A DNA stretch of 64,000 bases from Cephalotus follicularis (lineage: Eukaryota; Streptophyta; Magnoliopsida; Oxalidales; Cephalotaceae). Positions 9,372 through 21,640 of the stretch are shown here, one piece after another (within the stretch, counting starts at the first letter, position 1; each line of letters starts with the position of its first letter). The stretch is taken from NCBI GenBank assembly GCA_001972305.1, contig BDDD01001476.1, forward strand, positions 62,001 through 126,000, read 5' to 3'. Under the pieces are notes generated by a model. The model had not been told where the DNA came from. It did not search any database and saw nothing but the letters and a program-made list of their open reading frames with translations. The translations under genes were made by a program, and so were the position numbers.

Positions 9372-12066
9372 TTCCGGGAATCTCTCACCTTATAAATTGG
9401 TGTAAGGAAGAATCTAGAATTCTCCAGGCGTTTTCCAACAAATGCGAGCCGACTTCAATGTCACACCCCGAATCGTGGGTTGGGCCCCATGACTCGACAC
9501 GTGGTAATCCGTACAATCATCATAAATATTTACTAAAATTTAAAACTTAAATAAATCATAAACATAATCCTTTATTTAATGTATAGACATACAGACCCGG
9601 TTTGATACATTTAAAAATATGTTGCTACAAACCAGCAGGTAAAATAAATACATAATTTATTCCTTGCGAGTTTGATCATAAAACGCACCGTCGAGGAGGA
9701 GGAACTTACTATAACTTTATCCTTGATGCTTCTGTGATGTGCCACCACTACCTGTTCCTGTACCTGGCCCATTCAAAGGAATGGGTCAGCAACCCTGAGG
9801 GTTGTGTAGGTTACTACATATACGGGCACATACCAGAGGAAACAACCAATACAAAGGAGAGGAGAAAATATAATGCATGCGTGCATACCATAAAACATCA
9901 TATAATAGTCATCCTTTGTCCTCGTACTACTCTACTCAACCAAACATATCAATCACATTACAGAGGAGTCTAGTCCGGTCATCCTATGGTCTGGTCAGCA
10001 TGTTAGGTTCACCTTTAGGCTCACCAGCCCGCGGAATTCTCCTCCAGGTTCACCTACCGAGAGGAATTCACCCTTTGCTCACCTGCTCTGGCGGTTAACC
10101 CTTTGGATCACTAGCTATGGAATAATTAACCTTTAGGTTCACTATTAGGCGGATTCACTTGAGGATCACCTACCTCGCGGTATTCACCCCTTGGGTTCAC
10201 CTGCTCGGTGGAATTCTCCTCAGTTGGACTCACCTGCCTGGGGTCATCCATATGTATCCTTTCCTATTTCCAATTCATTCACTATTCATGTTCTGGGCAT
10301 AAAAGGAGTGCACGGTGCCTTCCCATGCACAAGGCCACGTCCCAGCACATGCATGGCGCATACAGGGTGGCCATTTATCACTTAAGTGCCGACCTGGTGA
10401 CGCATGCACATACATTTTCATCTTCCTCTCCTCGTGAGCGCATGCATGCACATGGATCACTTAACGTATGAGCACATGCCAAGGACGCATGCAAGATATA
10501 CAGGCCAGGGGATGCACGTGTCTTCATATATAATTACCTTACCTAGTGAGCGCATAGTGGGGATACATGCCAGGGAACAACACATGTGTGCTTGGCTCGT
10601 AGCAGAGGAGGGCTCAGCGCCGTCACTAGCTCAGGCGAAGGCAGAGGAGAGCTCAGCGCCGTTGTATGGCATGCTCGGGAAGCATGGGTTCTGGGTGCAG
10701 GACTCCCCTGGCGTTCAACCATGGCACTTCAGCATGGCTCCAGTTTCCTCTGGCATCATCACCTTGCATACATGGCACCCCAGGCACAGCTCCTCTGGAT
10801 TTGAGATCCCGGCACGGCTCCTCTGGCTTTGGCAGGGAGGCTCAGTCATGGCTACCTTAGTACCCATCTCCTCGGGTATGTGGCTCCTCTGGCGTCATCT
10901 CCTCAGGCACGATACCTCGGGCATAGATAGAGGAGCTCGGGCATGGCTAGTTGGCATGGTGATGGAGCTCGGGCATGGCAATGTAGCTCGACACCTTACG
11001 TCCTGGCATCTTGGCTTCTCAGACGCTTATATCCTTGGCTCTCAGCGTGCACAGGACGCACGCAATGGCACACAATGGCGCATACCAATGGAGACCAAAG
11101 TGACGCCTTCACAAGGAGAACTCAGCCCATGCCAACAACGAGCTAGGCATACCTGAGCACGCATAGAGCTATTGGCAGGGGACAAGTGCACGTGCTCAAT
11201 CCTTACATTTCTATTATTCATAAATTTGCTCAAACAATGATAACAGAACATGCACAACAATAACACGCACGACAGGCAAGCAATAAAACAATATACATCA
11301 AACATACACACAAGCTGGTAGGCACTCGGACATGGAGCAACCTACCTGGAAGGTGGTTGGAAACGGAGATCGTCAATAATTCTGTACTTCCTTTGAACCT
11401 GGGGACTGCTACACACCTTTAGCTTTGCCAATTTCTCCTTCTTCCTTGCACAATCCTTGCTCCCAGGGAATGAATATTTACACAAATGGAGTGCAGAGGA
11501 CATGGGACTCACTTAAACAGTACCCATCTTGTCCTCTTCTGTCATTCCTCTCATTCTCCCGATTCTTCTAGAATAAAATGTGCAAGATAAAGTCAAAACT
11601 GTGTCCCATGGCTACTAGCAGCCTTTTATACACATGTGAGAAAAGTTCCAGAATTGTTGAGACAATTCTTACGGGTGCAGGCCATCCCATGACTTGGGCC
11701 AGCCTCCCATTGGGCCAAATCTTACTTTCCACATTAAAATCCAATTGCCACTCACCATAATTAAATTCGGCCCTAAGAGAAGAAAATAATTCCTTAACCC
11801 CAAAATAATAAATTATATTCCATTATGGCCCAAATAAATACTTCATAATATCCGGGCCCAGTCCAATAGGAAGGAAAATAATTACAAAGTCTAATAATAA
11901 TACTTTATAATATTTAGGGCTCTTACATTCAACCTATTGGGCCATTATTTTCTTCCTCCGTTTTGAGCCCAAATGCAGCATTACCCATGTCCAGGTTTGG
12001 CCCAATAGAGATGAATATTTCTTCGAAGCCCAAAAATAATTCTTTATAATATTTAGGGGCATTACA
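9372..12066 (-). repeat. O: older LTR, fragments 9372-9458 and 11928-12066
   Basis: When S3 and one TTCAA are removed, 9372-9458 joins 11928-12066. On the minus strand the joined piece starts TGTAATGCCCC at 12066, directly after a purine-rich tract. That is the expected form of a 3' LTR start on the minus strand. TE1 ends at 9371 inside the same unit. O was therefore struck at least twice, by TE1 and by S3. The rest of O lies left of the window, beyond TE1. Confidence 0.6.
9459..11927 (-). mobile_element. S3: solo LTR, relative of the TE1 LTR
   Basis: On the + strand it starts TGTCACACCCCG and ends GCTCTTACA, so on the minus strand it reads TGTAAGAGCCC...GGTGTGACA, the same form as the TE1 LTR. 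Perfect TTCAA duplications flank it at 9454-9458 and 11928-11932. It contains the inverted GGTTCACC/GGAATTC minisatellite (10005-10240) and a CTCCTCTGGC/CTCGGGCATGG-rich region (10600-11000). Long open frames in the 10400-11150 stretch come from this repetitive GC-rich sequence and show no protein similarity. An alternative right edge at 12066 would give only a 4/5 duplication. Confidence 0.85.
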
Positions 12067-12081
12067 TTCTAGCCCTCAGTC
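12067..12081 (-). promoter_or_regulatory. O probable polypurine tract
   Basis: On the minus strand GACTGAGGGCTAGAA precedes the TGTAATGCCCC LTR start. It is mostly purine and correctly placed. Confidence 0.45.
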
Positions 12082-12214
12082 AAATCTTGGTAACCTGACT
12101 AATATTCCATAAACTATTGATGAATATTAATCCATTGATCAACACTTGATCAATAAAATCATCAAGGCATCACCTTCAAACACAAAAGTCTCACTTCGAG
12201 TTTTTTTTTTATCA

Positions 12215-12930
12215 GACCTCTACCTTTGAGGTCTGCCATCCAGAATTGAAGTTTGACTTTGAGCTTTTACTCCAAGGTCTGCTTTTGAGCAGAGAGGTCT
12301 GCCCTCTTCCACTGAGGTCTACCCTCTTCCTCTGAGGTCTGCCTTTAAGCAATGAGGTCTTCCCTCTTCCTCTAAGGTCTACTTTTAAACAGCAAGGTCT
12401 GCCCTCTTCCACTAAGGTCTACCCTCTCCCTCTGAGGTTTGCCCTTAAGCAGCGAGGTCAACCCTCTTCCTCTGAGGTTTGTCCTATACTTTTGAAGTCT
12501 TCCATCAAGCACCGAGGTTTGACCTTCAAGGAGCGAGGTCTGTCCTCAAGCACCGAGGTCTACCTTCAAGGAGCGAGGTCTGACCTCAAGCACCGAGGTC
12601 TGCCTTAAAGGAGTGAGGTCTGACCTCAAGCACCGAGGTTTGCCTTAAAGGAACGAGGTCTGACCTCAAGCACCGAGGTTTGCTTTCAATCAGGGAGGTC
12701 TTACCTTCAAGGAGCGAGGACTGACCTCAAGATCTAACGTTCAAGGAGCGAGGTCTAACCTCAAGCACTGAGGTCTGCCTTTAAGGAGTGAGGTCTGACC
12801 TCAAGCACCGAGGTCTGCCTTCAAGAAAGGAGGTCTAACCTTCAAGGAGCGAGGTCTGACCTTAAACACTGAGGTTTGCCTTCAAGGAGCAAGGTCTGAC
12901 CTCTTCCTCTGAGGTCCGCATCATCTCATG
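12215..12930. repeat. Minisatellite, GAGGTCTGCC/CAAGCACC type
   Basis: Roughly 19-20-base units (GAGGTCTGCCTTCAAGGAGC alternating with GAGGTCTGACCTCAAGCACC) repeat more than 30 times, with a shorter CTCTTCC-containing version at 12290-12480. The array is non-coding. A short stretch at about 49130-49260 inside element B holds the same unit in inverted form, so this array may be the 3' non-coding region of element O or of a Tat-type element. Confidence 0.85.
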
Positions 12931-13567
12931 AATGGTCTCTATTTTAATGCAAGACAACTTTAGACATTAAATGCTTACACTTTTGTCTTTTAGCAACTTT
13001 GCTTTTAACCAAGGTTACAAGCAAGCTCTAACAACCCCATGCCTTCTTACAGTAGGTATGGCCTTCTTACACAAGCTCTTACATGCACATGGCCTTGAGT
13101 GAGAGAAAAGCAATCTCACATATTCAAAATGTGTGGCCGGCCAAAATAAGAGGACTTGCTCACGGTTTAGCTTATATTTAGGATAGTTTAATCATTTGAT
13201 AATCTAATTAGCATTTGATTAATCTAAGGTTAACTCTTAACCTCCACTAACACCTTTTCCATCTGCTTTAACAAAACACCAAAGATCAAAGAGAGGAAAA
13301 TGCAAGAACATGATGAACTCTCATCAAAATGCTAACTTGCTCATTAATGGTCCAAATGACAAGTTTTTTGGTATCAAATTAAACTAGAACCAAAATCCAA
13401 CTTGTAAAGCTATGGAAATCAGATTTCAAAACATTATATGGCAGGTCAAACCCAGTAAAAACGTTGCTGGAAAACCAGCAACTAAAAATGCCAAAAACCG
13501 AATGCATATAAATGCCAAATTCATGCTAGTTTCAATCACAAGTGGAAAAGCAAGCTAGATTAGTTCT
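12931..13567. other. Non-coding, probable internal leader of H
   Basis: AT-rich sequence with no convincing open frame. On the minus strand it follows directly after the H primer site, so at least its right part should be the untranslated leader of a copia-type element whose coding region is missing. I cannot locate the junction with the minisatellite unit. Confidence 0.5.
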
Positions 13568-13578
13568 CTCTGATACCA
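13568..13578 (-). promoter_or_regulatory. H primer binding site
   Basis: On the minus strand this reads TGGTATCAGAG, complementary to the 3' end of initiator methionine tRNA. It lies two bases from the LTR edge at 13581. Confidence 0.85.
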
Positions 13579-13580
13579 TT

Positions 13581-15325
13581 TGTTGGTCTATTATCAATCT
13601 AAACATAAAATTAACACTTAATCATGCACACACAAACCAGAAAACACATTAGAAATAAAACACACAAACATGACAACAAACATGCAAAACATTGACCCTA
13701 AACCAATTCCAAAATCTCTAACCTATGCTTGCCTTGATCTTTAGCCTAAACCAACACTTGAAGCGGCATAAAAGGAGGAATAGAATCACTCACATGGGAG
13801 GCAAGGATGACTCCTTCACTTGTCATGGAGTGATCATGGCCTTCTAGTATTCCACACCAAGCATGATCAACAACACCATCCGAGAGAGTGGCTAGCTTTG
13901 ACCTCCTCCTCTCCACCATTAAAGGTTCGGCCAAGAAGGCCAAAGAAGGTGAAAGGGAGCTCTTATTTTCCCTTAGGGAAAATGTAGAAGAGAGCTAAAA
14001 TGAGTTGTTATTAAGTGGTCAAAACCAAAGTGCCTTTTATACTAACTCTTAGTAACTTAATATGGGGGCAATTTCTGGTAAGTCTAACTTGCTGGATTTT
14101 CGTATTTAATCAAGCCCTCACTTAATTATACGAATCACCCTTCAATTTAGACTCTTTTAAAATGATGTTGTTACAAAACTTATAGTGCGTGACTCTGATA
14201 GTTCATGCGGTATACCAGGCGTAGGGGAAAATCGTAAATTTACAATTACCGATTGAACTTCTCCAATCGAGTTAGAACTCTTCTAACTAGTTTCCAAATT
14301 GAAACACTTTCAATTTATCCCTTATACAAGATGAATCAATGTCTATATGAGAGTTCATTATGTTTATGGCTTCCTACGGATTTTACGGATAAGGTTAACA
14401 TCACATATTATGACTAATCCCGGATACGATGGATTTAATATTTATGATATCATATATTATATTTATTAAATCCATTAAACTATTTTATTGCAGTTTCTAT
14501 ACTGGTATTATCTTTCTACCATTCTATGCTCCGATTAAATCCAGGTCATGGAATTTTTCAAACCCAAACAATTCAATTCTATGCATCTCGCAACTTATAC
14601 AAATAGCTTTACTCGCATATCGGGAACTCTTCCAAACATGCTTAGAGCCTTGCAAGGACTTCAAGCTATTATAATTGCGATGTCATAGAGCATACAATCC
14701 CTTATACTAGGACTTCTAGATTCCTTGTTTCCTACTCATATGTCTCCATGTATAAGCGATCATACCTAATAGACACCTGTATACACCCCGTGGTTAGGAG
14801 TCGTATTTAAGTGTCATCAAAGCATAATGGATTATACACAAGACATCATATGGCGGCTCAGGTCTAAGGACCACCTACACTGCTGCAACATAAGAAATCC
14901 TACTTGACAAGTGAGTAAAACTCCATACAGGTGTTCTTCTTGCGAGCCACTATTCGGTGAACTCATTCTCAATGAACACCCACATAATTGTAACAACGAA
15001 CTATACACTTGTGACTTTGAGACCACTCATTCCCCTGCACCGGGATGAAAAACATGTGACAGTCTATCCGCATTACTGACGTCCATGATTAGTAATCCTA
15101 TGACTGCGAATATTTAAGAACAGAGCTTACCGAGGTTCTAAGTCTCACCCCAATGATCTCATCAATGGTCTTAGTCCTCTATCTCTATTCTAAGGACATT
15201 CATAAATCCATTAATGTATATCGATAGACCGTTTGCCAGTTAAGTATTATAGATTGAATAAGATTGTCATTAAGAATATGCACTTTACGGTAAACGCAAT
15301 TGGCTTGTAGGGCATATCTCCAATA
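13581..15325 (-). repeat. H: 5' LTR of a Ty1/copia element, Angela/Tork-like
   Basis: On the minus strand it begins TATTGGAGATATGCCC (the first bases mutated from TGTTGG) and ends GACCAACA, followed by the primer site. The GGAGATATGCCCTA start and the length of 1745 bp match Angela-type LTRs that I know from other plants. No second copy exists in the window, so the element is truncated on its 3' side. Confidence 0.8.
14033..14041 (-). promoter_or_regulatory. H LTR TATA box
   Basis: TATAAAAGG on the minus strand, roughly 1285 bases into the LTR, is a strong match to a plant TATA box. Confidence 0.6.
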
Positions 15326-15618
15326 AGTGACTGAATCTGAATGAATATCTAGTTGATACATAATAGTTAAGAAGTAATAACTGAATGATGAATACTGAAT
15401 AGATAAAATTGTTTGATAACTGTGCTGATTAAAAGATTTGAATATGTATAATTTCCTATTTTGACCTTCTGAACTATATATTAAAGAAGATGTTATTTTA
15501 TAAAAATTAGAGTAAACTATAAATGTTGGTTATTATGAGGATGTTTTTGTCCAAATAGTCAATCAGCACTCCCTCTTATCTAACAAGTGATGTAAATAAT
15601 GCTTTTTGGATAAGAAGT
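15326..15618. other. Flanking sequence between H and F
   Basis: AT-rich, with no gene or recognised repeat. It is the target into which F inserted; its continuation is at 27802. Confidence 0.6.
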
Positions 15619-16755
15619 TGAATATACTACAAATGGGGGGAAATTGAATTAAAACTATGAACAAAAATTAAATAACCAAGCACAAACAAATAAACAATGT
15701 AATTTAAAGAGAGAGGGTTATAAGATGCAAACAAGATTTTATAGTGGTTCGGCTAATCTCGTGCCTACGTCCACTTTTCCCAATGACCTCTTGGAGATTC
15801 CACTAGATAGCTTCTAGTACACTTCAATTTTGGATTTCGGACGCAAATCGAAACACCTTATACTTTTAGTGATTGACCTCAATCACTATGGGTTCACTCC
15901 CCAATCTCACTTAGGGTTCACTCCCCTTTACAAGTGTGGATTACAAAGATGTTTTGTGTTTTGGATAACCTCTCAAAGGTTTGATATAGCTATATGATTA
16001 CAAGAAATAATTGCTCTCAAATAGACAAAGAGATCTTGATAGGGCTTTGATGTTCATTTGAAAGTTGGAGATTTTGCTCTTGATATTCTTGTGCTTGATT
16101 GATTTTGTTTGATCTTGTTCAATCTTGTTCTCTTTGTGTTCTATGTTGTAATCTTGTGTTTATAGCCGTTTTAGAGGTAATGGATCCGTTGCTTGTGTCT
16201 TGGGGCTTGTTGCTTCAAAGACGACGCATTAAAATTTAGCCAGTAATTGTCTCCAACGCACAAAGTGTCGATAGAGTCCCTCAAAGCGTTGGCGCTTATG
16301 TGACCGTTGGATGTTTGAATTTGAATTATTCTGCTCAAAGCGCTGACGGTCTTGAATTTGGTGTTGACGGTTTGACACAAAGCGCAGACGGTTTGTGTAG
16401 AGCGTCGTCGCTTTGTGCAAATTGATTGGCTTTAAAAGTTTCTGTTTTTAACCGCTGATACAATGTGCTTAAGCGCTGACGCCTTGGCTTAAAGCACTGA
16501 CGTTTTCCTTAGACCGTCGACGGTTAGAGCAATTTCTCCTTTGCTACAAATGCTTCAACTATTGACGCTTTGCACTCAGGCGTCGAAGGTCTTCTTAAGC
16601 GCTGACGGTTTCATCTTGACCGTCGACGCTTAGCCCTATTCCTGCAATATCTTGATTTGTCTTTACAACGTTTTAGCTTTACTTGCACAAAAAGAAACTT
16701 CGTTAAATGCAAATATGTTATCATCAAAACTCAGATTGAGACATAAATGTCAACA
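15619..16755 (-). repeat. F 3' LTR
   Basis: 1137 bp, reading TGTTGACATTTATG...GTAGTATATTCA on the minus strand. It is a clear copy of 26624-27801 but lacks about 55 bases near the U5 end. It contains a cluster of palindrome-like motifs at about 16250-16640 and a TATA box (TATAAACA, about 16157-16165, minus strand) downstream of that cluster. Confidence 0.93.
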
Positions 16756-16769
16756 ATCTACACCTTTTT
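16756..16769 (-). promoter_or_regulatory. F polypurine tract
   Basis: On the minus strand AAAAAGGTGTAGAT abuts the TGTTGACA LTR start. SIRE-type elements have an A/G-rich tract in the same place. Confidence 0.65.
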
Positions 16770-17228
16770 GATGATGACAAAAATTTTCTATACTTTAGGC
16801 AAAAATATAATGCATAAGTTAAAAATCATATAACTCCCCCTTAATTCATTAACTCCCCCTTAGTATGACGAGGGGTTTTAACTTATCATTCTCCCCACTT
16901 TTAACCTATCATTCTCCCCACTGTTTTCTCCCCCTTTTTTTTATAACATCAAAAAGTTTAGGAATAATAGATTACAACCCATCATATTCATAACACAATC
17001 ATATTAATATCATTAAACACATTCATAACATCAAATTCATAACCCAATAACATCAAATTCATTTAGAAACCATTCAACTCCCAATATTAAAATATCAATC
17101 AAAACATCAAACTTACAAATGTTGTTTTCACATTACAAACTATCATAGTGCAAACTTCATTACAAACTTTAAATTGTTGTTCAAAGACATCAAAACAAAA
17201 TGCAAAATGAAAAATGAGATGCATGAGC

Positions 17229-18497
17229 TCAATCGACCATGGTATCATCCATATCGCCCTCCAAATCGCCCATATCATCGATAGCTCCATCTTCTCTTGG
17301 ATTAGCATCGTCGTCTTGGCTTGAGGATGAAGTGATGATGCTTTCGTAGCCAACCATTCCTTTCTCCGCAAGCATTTTTACAATTCTCTTTTGCCTTCGC
17401 TTGATTGTTTGAATGTCCACCTTCATTCCTTTGATAGCTTCCATTAATTCTTCAAACTGGTTGCTTGGCCAGTTGACATTCAGAGTTGGATTGACTTGAG
17501 GCTCCCTTGCTTCTTCTCCTTGAACCTCTTCACCTTGTTCTTCTCCACCTTCTTCCCCACCTTCTTCTCCAATTACCCTATTGGAATCCTCCTCTCTAGG
17601 GATCTAAGTCCCAAGCCTCTTATGCTTTTTGAACCCCATTCTTCCTAGGGTTCCTTTTCCTAATTTGTCCACACTTTGGAGTGCATGGTGTAGCTCTTCA
17701 CTCAAGTCTACTCTAAAGTGCATGAGGATTTTGGTGATTATATTTCTATAGGGTAATCTAGCATTCTCCCTAGAGTGCATATCTTGCATGTGATTGATTG
17801 TCAACTTGGGCACATTAATCTTTTGACCCGTGACTATATGGAACATCATGAATGCCTCCATATGGGTCACCTCATCAAAACCACTGGCCTTAGGCAATAT
17901 ATGTGTGGCTATGGCACGGTGTAGGAACCTATGGTGCAAGGTAAGGTTCCTAGAGTACATACGTTGTATCACGTGTGCGTTTTCACCAAATAGCATCCTC
18001 ACACACTCTTCCTTATTAAAAGCACTATCAATAATCCAATTTCTTTGATTCCAACCTCTAGCACCTTCACAAGGAATATCTAAAATATTGGCTAGGGTTG
18101 TGTAATTAAACTCAATTTCCTTATACTTAACTTTTGTGCATAAATCTACATTGGAGCTAGGGAGGATGTTTACATAAAACTCTTTCATTAGCTCAGGGTA
18201 ATAGGGTAGATTAATCCTAAAAAATTGAGCTAGTCCTTGGGCCTCTAACCAACCTACTATTGGAAATTCGTCATTATTGCAAAAATCAAAGTCGAGAGTT
18301 TTACCTACAAGAATTTTTCGTTCGAAGTAGGCCTCTGGATATCTAATGACCCGAGGGAACTCCTCTGGTGATGGCGGCTCAGCAGTTCCTCTCTTTTTCT
18401 TTTGGCTGATACTCTTCCTTTTTCTTCCGGATCCTTCCCCAGCCTCAATGTTCTTTAATTTAGGCATATTTTGTGAGAGTGTTTGGTTTAGAAACAA
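17229..18497 (-). pseudogene. F extra ORF in env position, plant transposon-type domain
   Basis: A 423-codon frame starts at 18497. It is open except for one TAG at 17604-17606, after which the same frame continues to 17229. The N-terminus is basic (GRKRKSISQKKKRG). The middle resembles the domain called putative plant transposon protein (Transposase_32): a FYVNI segment, then the VKYKEIEFNYTTLANIL and MEAFMMFHIVTGQ blocks. The C-terminal part has a Glu/Gly-rich run, a Lys-rich likely coiled coil and an Asp-rich tail. It shows no signal peptide or membrane segment, so it does not look like a classical envelope protein. It sits between RNase H and the 3' LTR, where SIRE elements keep an env-like ORF. 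Its function is unknown. The domain name is from memory. Confidence 0.7.
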
Positions 18498-18597
18498 ATT
18501 TTGACAAGAAATCGCAATGAAATCGCCACAGGGAGGTTTAGGTTTTCATATTTTTGTGTTAAAATGGCTATTAGTCGTGGGTTACTGTTATAAAACC

Positions 18598-18795
18598 TGA
18601 CTAAAGCATTGACGCTTTTAAGTGAAGTGTCATCGCTTTGCTGAATTCTCATAATTTGAGCCCTAAACTGCAGTGTAAAGCGATGACGCTTTTAAGCAAG
18701 GCGTCACCGCTTTGCATGTTTTGCACAATTTGGTTCTATACACAGTGTTAAGCGCTGACGCTTTAAGTCTAAGCATCGACGCTTTGCTCTATTTT
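18598..18795 (-). repeat. Palindrome-motif cluster upstream of F extra ORF
   Basis: GCATTGACGCTTTT, GCGATGACGCTTTT, GCGTCACCGCTTTG, GCGCTGACGCTT and GCATCGACGCTTTG lie within 200 bases, 100-300 bases upstream of the ATG at 18497. The same motif type is in the F LTR upstream of its TATA box. Confidence 0.65.
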
Positions 18796-18904
18796 TCTTC
18801 TGATTTTTTGATATCGCCATTTAATGAATGCAAATGATGCAGCAATGAACATACAAGTATATCAAGCATAAACATATGATCATATCAATCAATAAATCTC
18901 ACAC

Positions 18905-19433
18905 AAACTTAATTCCAATCTAAATTTTGAAAATGTGTGTTCATATAAAGGTTTAGTGAAGATATTCGCTACTTGGGCTTGTGTGGGTACGAAGACTAAT
19001 TCTATATCACCTTTTTCAATGTGATTTTTATAAAGTGATACCTAATATCTATATCCTTAGTTCTTGAGTGATGTACGGGATTCTTTCCTAAGTAAATAGC
19101 ACTAGTGTTATCACACCTTATGGGCACTTTTTCAAAACTAAAGTCGTAATCGAGGAGTTGTTTCATCAGCATTACTTGTGCACAACAACTTCCTGCGGCT
19201 ATATACTCAGCTTTGGTAGTTGAAAGAGATACCGAATTCTGTTTCTTGCTAAACCAAGAAATGAGTATATTTCCTAGGAATTTGCATGTGCCACAAGTAC
19301 TTTTTCTATCTGCCTAATATCCTCCGAAATTGGCATCGGAGTAAGTATGTAAGTCAAATGATGAATTCCTAGGATACCAAAGTCCTAAGGTTGGTGTGCA
19401 AGCTAGATACTTGAAAATTCTTTTAACCACATG
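18905..19433 (-). pseudogene. pol: F RNase H
   Basis: The copia RNase H is read through several stops. YSDANFGG at about 19320-19345 (Asp), TTKAEYIAAGSC at about 19185-19220 (Glu) and RCDNTSAIYLGKNP at about 19078-19118 (Asp) give the three acidic residues in order. It is preceded by HVVKRIFKYLACTPTLGLWY. TAGs occur near 19317 and 19433. Role: digests the RNA strand of the RNA/DNA hybrid. Confidence 0.88.
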
Positions 19434-20400
19434 CTAGTGGGATTCTTTAGGTGATGCTTGAAATCTAGCACACAAACACACACTAAACAAGATATCCGGC
19501 CTACTAGCCGTTAAATAAAGCAACGAGCCTATCATACTCCTATAGAGTTTTTGGTCGATGGATTTACCTTGCTCGTCTTTATCTAACCTTGTCGTTGTGC
19601 TCATCGGAGTCTTACTTTTCTTGGCTCTTTCCAATCCAAATCTTTTGAGTAAGTCTTTGACATACTTGGATTGGTTGATGAAGATGCCTTCCTCTAGTTG
19701 TTTAACTTGAAGTCCAAGGAAATAGTTTAGCTCACCCATCATGCTCATCTCGAATTCTTCCTACATGATCTTAGCAAACTCCTTGCACAAGTTTTCATTA
19801 GTAGATCCAAAAATGATGTCATCAACATAAATTTGCACAATTAATATATCTTGATTTAGAGATTTAGTAAAAAGTGTGATATCAATTGTACCTCTTTTAA
19901 ACTCATTTTCAAGTAAATAGCCACTAAGTTTTTCATACTAAGCTCTAGGAGCTTGTTTTAAGCCATATAAAGCTTTTGAAAGCTTAAAAACTTGATTTGG
20001 CAAATGTGGGTTTTCAAATCCAGGAGGTTGTTCTACATAGACTTCCTCCTTGATTAATCCGTTTTAAAAGGCACTTTTTACATCCATTTGAACGAGAGTA
20101 AAGTCTTTGAAAGATGCATATGCAAGTAAAATGCGAATTGATTCTAACCTAGATACCGGTGCATAGGATTCATCAAAATCAATTCCCTCTTCTTGGGAAT
20201 GTCCTTTGGCAACTAACCTAGCTCTATTTCTAATAACTATACCTTGTTCATCCATCTTATTTCTATAGACCCATTTTCTACCTATTATGTTATGGTTTTT
20301 AGGCCTAGGTACTAGGTTCCATACTTTATTTCGTTCAAATTGATTAAGTTCCTCTTGCATGGCATTTATCCAATTTTCATATTTTTTCGCTTCTTCTATA
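19434..20400 (-). pseudogene. pol: F reverse transcriptase
   Basis: From the N-side (about 20370 downward): [77 protein letters not shown], the catalytic YVDD (19818-19829), and MMGELNYFLGLQV at about 19700-19740. These are the standard copia RT blocks in the right order. Single stops interrupt after VKSAF (near 20064), after QAPRA and before EEFEM. The catalytic Asp pair is intact. Confidence 0.92.
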
Positions 20401-21640
20401 TTCCTAGGTTCTATTTGAGATAGAAACACAATATAATTATGATTTACACTAGACCTAGTAGTTACTCCTAATATAGGATTACCTAAGATAGCTTCGTGAG
20501 GGTGTCCTTTTACCACCTTTAATGTCTTGTCTTGTAGAGCTTCTTGGTAGTTTTGAGAGGATTCTCCATGTGTGGATTCCTCCTTTTTGCTATCTTCTAT
20601 ATTTAGCTCCTCCACACCATTCTCAATAAAATCTATAGAATCACTATCAACAACTTCTTTTGGAATTTTTAGGTTAGTTTCATAAAAAACAATATGCATA
20701 GATTCTTCTACAAGCAAGGTTCTTTTATTAAAACATCTAAATGCTCTACTAGAAGTTGAGTAGCCAAAAAAGATACCTTCGTCGACTTTTGATTCAAACT
20801 TACCAAGATGGTCCTTTCCATTGTTGTGGATGAAGCACTTGCATCCGAAGGTATGAAAGTAACCAATGTTAGTCTTTCTCCCCCTCCATAATTCATATGG
20901 AGCCTTTTGGAGAATTGGCCTTATAGATATACGATTTGAGATATAACATGAAGTATTTATAGTTTCTGCCCAAAAATATTTTGACAAGTTATTTTTGTTA
21001 AAAAAAGTTCTACACATTTCTTTTAGAGTTCTATTTTTCCTTTCAACAACCTCATTTTGTTGAGGTGTTCTAGGAGTAGAGAACTCATGTGTAAAACCGT
21101 TTTCATTACAAAAGTTTTCAAAAAGATTATTTTCAAATTCCTTTCCATGATCACTTCTAATTTTTACAATAGAAGTGTCCTTTTCTTTTTGAACAATTTT
21201 ATGAAAAATCAAAAACTCTTTAAAAGCTTCATTTTTGTGGGCAAGGGAAATATTCCATGTATATCTAGAATAGTCATCAACAATAACCATGGTATATGAT
21301 TTTTCACCTAGGCTTCTAATATCTATAGGTCCAAATAAGTCAATATGTAAATGTTACAATGGCCTAGTTGTAGAGACAATGTCTTTACTCTTAAAGGATG
21401 CTCTAGTTTACTTCCCATATTGACATGCATCACATATTTTATCTTTTTCAAAAGTAATTTTGGAAAGTCCTTTAACTAGTTCATGCTTTAAAAGTTTTGA
21501 AATAGTTGACATACCCACATGCCCTAGTCTCCTATGCCATAGCCAACTATCTTCATTTATGGATACTAAACATTTAACGTTTTGCAAATTATTTAAATCT
21601 ATAACATATACATTACCATGTCTATATCCAATGAATCTAG
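20401..21640 (-). pseudogene. int: F integrase
   Basis: The zinc-binding HHCC part reads WLWHRRLGHVG...KICDACQYGK (21560-21408), ending in a TAG. The core has its first Asp in LHIDLFGPI (about 21330), second Asp in RSDHGKEF (about 21150) and Glu in [13 protein letters not shown] (about 21040), so the catalytic triad is complete. The C-terminal [16 protein letters not shown] block (about 20770-20815) is the usual copia GKFD-x(n)-GYS signature. The stretch after it (20400-20690) is low-complexity linker. Only scattered stops disrupt it. Confidence 0.92.

Noticed and set aside
10404-11156. 250-codon open frame on the + strand in S3
   Set aside because: It lies in the GC-rich repetitive part of a solo LTR, reads antisense to the element and shows no domain; overlapping frames are open too.
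9459-12066. Placing the right edge of S3 at 12066
   Set aside because: It also starts TGTAATGCCCC on the minus strand, but the flank TTCTA matches TTCAA only 4/5, whereas 11927 gives a perfect duplication and leaves 12066 as the edge of an older LTR.
12212-12412. Open frame across the minisatellite
   Set aside because: A repeat unit with no stop in one frame; the protein would be simple repeats only.
12215-12930. CRISPR-like or centromeric array
   Set aside because: Units are contiguous without unique spacers and far too short and diverged for a centromeric satellite; the plant context excludes CRISPR.
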